A stretch of 7,940 nucleotides of DNA from an uncultured Desulfobacterales bacterium (GTDB taxonomy: Bacteria; Desulfobacterota; Desulfobacteria; Desulfobacterales; UBA11574): assembly GCA_937925895.1 (NCBI GenBank), contig CALANC010000460.1, forward strand, positions 1 to 7,940. The letters are read 5' to 3'. Shown here piece after piece: positions 7,283-7,940 of the stretch. The first letter of the stretch is position 1, and the number at the start of each line of letters is the position of its first letter. The position numbers were made by a program, and so were the translations under genes. Below the pieces are notes generated by a model, which was given only the letters and a program-made list of their open reading frames with translations, had not been told where the DNA came from and did not search any database.

Positions 7283-7909
7283 TTATTGGTTTGCCGGTTT
7301 TGAAGCCTGATCAGGCTTTTTTTCTACAAACCTGTACGTGATGGCAACACACGATGTGTTTAACTTGCTATCCTTGCCCGGTGTCATTTTAATGTCATCA
7401 ATATTGACAATTCTAGATAGCCTTGAGACCTTGTCAAAGAAAACTGCAACATGGTGATAATTTCCCGTAACGTTTATAGATACAGGGATTTCAGTATAAA
7501 AATCTTTTATTTGTTCGGGTTTTGGTCGAAACAGAACAAATTCCAGACCTGCATCCTGACCGGATTGAGAAATATTGGCCAAAAGTGAAGGTATTTCCTT
7601 TTTTTCGGGAAGCTTTTTTTTGACCATTTTGAATTCTGTTTCTGCCTTTTTCATTTTATTTTCGAAATGTTTAATTTGTTTTGCTTTCGCTATAGCAGTT
7701 ACAAGCCTCAGCTCCACAGCTTCGTATTCCTTTGAAAGATCATCTATTTGTCTCTTTTTGGGCAAATAGAAAAATTGAACAAAGGGGCCAACAATGATGA
7801 CAACAATTCCTAAAAATATCAATACTCTGTAGAGTAGAGACAGTGTTTCTATCTTACCCAGGAGCTTTTCGATCTGTTCTTTAAGTTTAGAAATGTCTGG
7901 CTTTTTCAT
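7283..7909 (-). CDS. pilO: Type IV pilus alignment protein PilO
   Basis: PilO is a bitopic inner-membrane protein that pairs with PilN and, through PilP, connects the PilM/assembly-ATPase platform to the secretin. The sequence shows a short charged cytoplasmic helix (1-25), one transmembrane segment (about 27-48, ending VQFFYLP), a Lys/Glu-rich coiled coil (about 50-100), and a ferredoxin-like periplasmic domain (about 104-195) with IPSLLANISQSGQDAGL, the family-typical PVSINVTGNYHHVAVFFDKV and IVNIDDIKM. A polar tail (KKPDQASKPANQ) ends it. Length, 208, is normal. The ATG at 7909 overlaps the presumed pilN stop by one base (TAATG). pilP follows after 26 nt. The cysteine and lysine content shows nothing odd. 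Confidence 0.94.
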   Translation of the reverse strand: MKKPDISKLKEQIEKLLGKIETLSLLYRVLIFLGIVVIIVGPFVQFFYLPKKRQIDDLSKEYEAVELRLVTAIAKAKQIKHFENKMKKAETEFKMVKKKLPEKKEIPSLLANISQSGQDAGLEFVLFRPKPEQIKDFYTEIPVSINVTGNYHHVAVFFDKVSRLSRIVNIDDIKMTPGKDSKLNTSCVAITYRFVEKKPDQASKPANQ

Positions 7910-7940
7910 TATGTTTCAGCCTTGTCAGCAGCTGGTTTTG
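7909..7940 (-). CDS. pilN: Probable C-terminal tail of PilN (partial)
   Basis: On the - strand the window edge cuts a reading frame ending KPAADKAET and TAA (7911-7909), whose last base is the A of the pilO ATG. A polar Lys/Ala/Pro tail and a one-base overlap suit the end of pilN, the gene that precedes pilO in the conserved pilMNOPQ order. A second frame (QNQLLTRLKHNEKA...) stays open about 20 bases into pilO and cannot be excluded. The identity rests on gene order; the fragment is too short to recognise by itself. Confidence 0.5.
   Translation of the reverse strand, partial: KPAADKAET

Noticed and set aside
1..7940. Defence system, prophage, insertion sequence, CRISPR array or tRNA
   Set aside because: I looked for transposase, integrase or nuclease motifs, spaced direct repeats and tRNA-like cloverleaf ends and found none; nearly all of the window is explained by housekeeping and type IV pilus genes.

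Overview
The window reads as ordinary chromosome of a Gram-negative bacterium, most likely a deltaproteobacterium / Desulfobacterota of moderate GC (low-to-mid 40s % by eye). Reasons: a complete-looking pilN-O-P-Q type IV pilus block, lipoprotein signals and an outer-membrane secretin (so two membranes), and a long zinc-ribbon threonine synthase behind serS. The lineage is an inference from gene style, not from any search.

Left half, + strand: the last 21 codons of seryl-tRNA synthetase (stop 66-68), threonine synthase thrC (68-1579), a secreted 598-residue protein with two LysM domains and an unrecognised C-terminal two thirds (1576-3372), and a six-TPR lipoprotein of the PilF/PilW type IV pilus pilotin kind (3432-4196). 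serS/thrC overlap by 1 nt and thrC/LysM by 4 nt, so these look translationally coupled; the TPR gene follows after 59 bp with no visible terminator or promoter.

Centre: a hairpin with an A-run before it and a T-run after it (4201-4245) lies between the two convergent gene groups and probably terminates both.

Right half, - strand: pilN (only its end, cut by the window edge), pilO (7909-7283), pilP (7256-6564) and pilQ (6562-4286), in the conserved pilMNOPQ order. PilN/PilO form the inner-membrane alignment complex, PilP links it to the PilQ secretin, and PilQ is the outer-membrane pore for the pilus. The convergent PilF/PilW-like lipoprotein would help PilQ assemble, and the LysM protein could anchor the machine to peptidoglycan, so most of the window after thrC may serve one pilus machine.

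No RNA genes, mobile elements, CRISPR arrays or defence genes are visible. The most interesting items are the C-terminal region of the LysM protein, which appears to be four diverged copies of an unrecognised module, and a lipobox at the start of PilQ, which would make it a lipid-anchored secretin.
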